This document shows positions 63,724 to 64,000 of a stretch of DNA of 64,000 nucleotides, one piece after another. Under the pieces are notes generated by a model that was given only the letters and a program-made list of their open reading frames with translations, made no database searches and was not told the origin of the DNA. This DNA is from Stackebrandtia endophytica. Its GTDB lineage: Bacteria; Actinomycetota; Actinomycetes; Mycobacteriales; Micromonosporaceae. How positions within the stretch are numbered: position 1 is the stretch's first letter; every line of letters begins with the position of its first letter. The stretch spans positions 1,736,001 to 1,800,000 of the forward strand of contig NZ_VFOW01000001.1 of the NCBI RefSeq assembly GCF_006716355.1, given 5' to 3'. Both the position numbers and the translations under genes were made by a program.

Positions 63724-64000
63724 TTAGATCTCCGGTGGCGACCAGGCGACCTGGATCTTGCGGTTGCCGTGTTTGCGGTCGACGAGCCAACCACGGCCGG
63801 GCGGCATCTTGCTGGATTTGATGTCGCCCAACAGTTTGCCCTCGGCCTTGGGGGCCGACCCCTGGAAACCGGGGGTGGCCAGGTCTTTCATCCGGCCCAG
63901 TACCTGACCGTAGAGGTCACGCCCGGCACCGCCGCTTCGGCGGGTGACGATCACGTGCAGCCCGGTGTCGCGGCCCTGTGGAACGACTTCCATCAAGGGC
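63724..64000 (-). CDS. eccC: Type VII secretion ATPase EccC, C-terminal part (partial)
   Basis: Only the last 91 residues lie in the window; the frame continues past the right edge. GRDTGLHVIVTRRSGGAGRDLYGQVLGRMKDL, KLLGDIKSSKMPPGRGWLVDRKHG and IQVAWSPPEI match the end of the third FtsK/SpoIIIE ATPase domain of EccC. It powers export of WXG100 and related substrates. The downstream genes 62547-63645 are read on the same strand and probably belong to the locus. Confidence 0.85.
   Translation of the reverse strand, partial: PLMEVVPQGRDTGLHVIVTRRSGGAGRDLYGQVLGRMKDLATPGFQGSAPKAEGKLLGDIKSSKMPPGRGWLVDRKHGNRKIQVAWSPPEI

Overview
The window is high-GC actinobacterial DNA (my estimate is mid-60s % GC or higher, not computed). 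It carries a mycothiol S-conjugate amidase gene (mca), the actinobacterial families DUF4245, DUF4307 and DUF3117, GTG/TTG starts and the 3' end of a type VII secretion ATPase gene. Gene order matches mycobacterial neighbourhoods (ispH-xseA-xseB, DUF4245/glpX, phoH, uppS, mca/DUF4307/greA, and later mgtE-like/DUF1003/mrp/tatB/htrA and DUF3117/tag/DivIVA-like). The proteins look more like Glycomycetaceae or Micromonosporaceae; that placement is inference. I saw no rRNA, tRNA, CRISPR array or complete insertion sequence.

Layout. 1-2.1 kb: two tandem Pro-rich membrane-anchored paralogues and a small kinase. 2.1-6.0 kb: an accessory locus with a NrtR-like Nudix regulator facing an operon of a nucleoside-phosphorylase-fold protein, a four-helix membrane protein and a small helical protein. 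All three operon products carry the same ungapped 23-residue Gly/Gln-rich motif, at the C-terminus of the first two and the N-terminus of the third. I read this as a candidate amyloid-signalling, nucleosidase-effector conflict system, the most interesting item here. 6.1-9.1 kb: a TetR regulator fused to a SUKH domain, a tandem palindromic operator and a DUF2306 membrane protein. 9.2-17 kb: rmuC, photolyase, ispH, xseAB, a Tat-exported amidase and an acyltransferase. 17-23.4 kb: a complete peptide ABC transporter operon behind a tandem operator. 24-31.6 kb: DUF4245, glpX, a PfkB kinase, two paralogous lytic transglycosylases each followed by a hairpin repeat array, phoH and uppS. 31.7-41 kb: GTP-dependent PEPCK, a broken Rpn-type nuclease, ung, ilvA, greA, DUF4307, mca and yqgE. 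41-50 kb: small membrane proteins, a bacterial PH-domain protein, a SpoU methyltransferase, an HTTM/DUF5819/DCC group, an SDR, AMMECR1, a stand-alone hemC and a PhzF homologue. 50-57 kb: a soluble MgtE/CBS/PRC protein, DUF1003, a two-helix Pro-rich protein, mrp, tatB, htrA and DUF3117. 57.5-62 kb: PaaX regulator with an enoyl-CoA hydratase, tag, a DivIVA-like protein, an M18 aminopeptidase and a decayed repeat region. 62.5-64 kb: the edge of a type VII secretion locus.

How genes work together. glpX and pckG provide two gluconeogenic steps. ispH (isoprenoid precursors) and uppS (prenyl carrier) supply the envelope, which the amidase and two transglycosylases remodel. ung, tag, photolyase, xseAB and rmuC form a scattered DNA-repair set. 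tatB fits the presence of Tat-type signals on the amidase and on the peptide-binding lipoprotein. Many transcription units are closed by perfect GC-rich hairpins.
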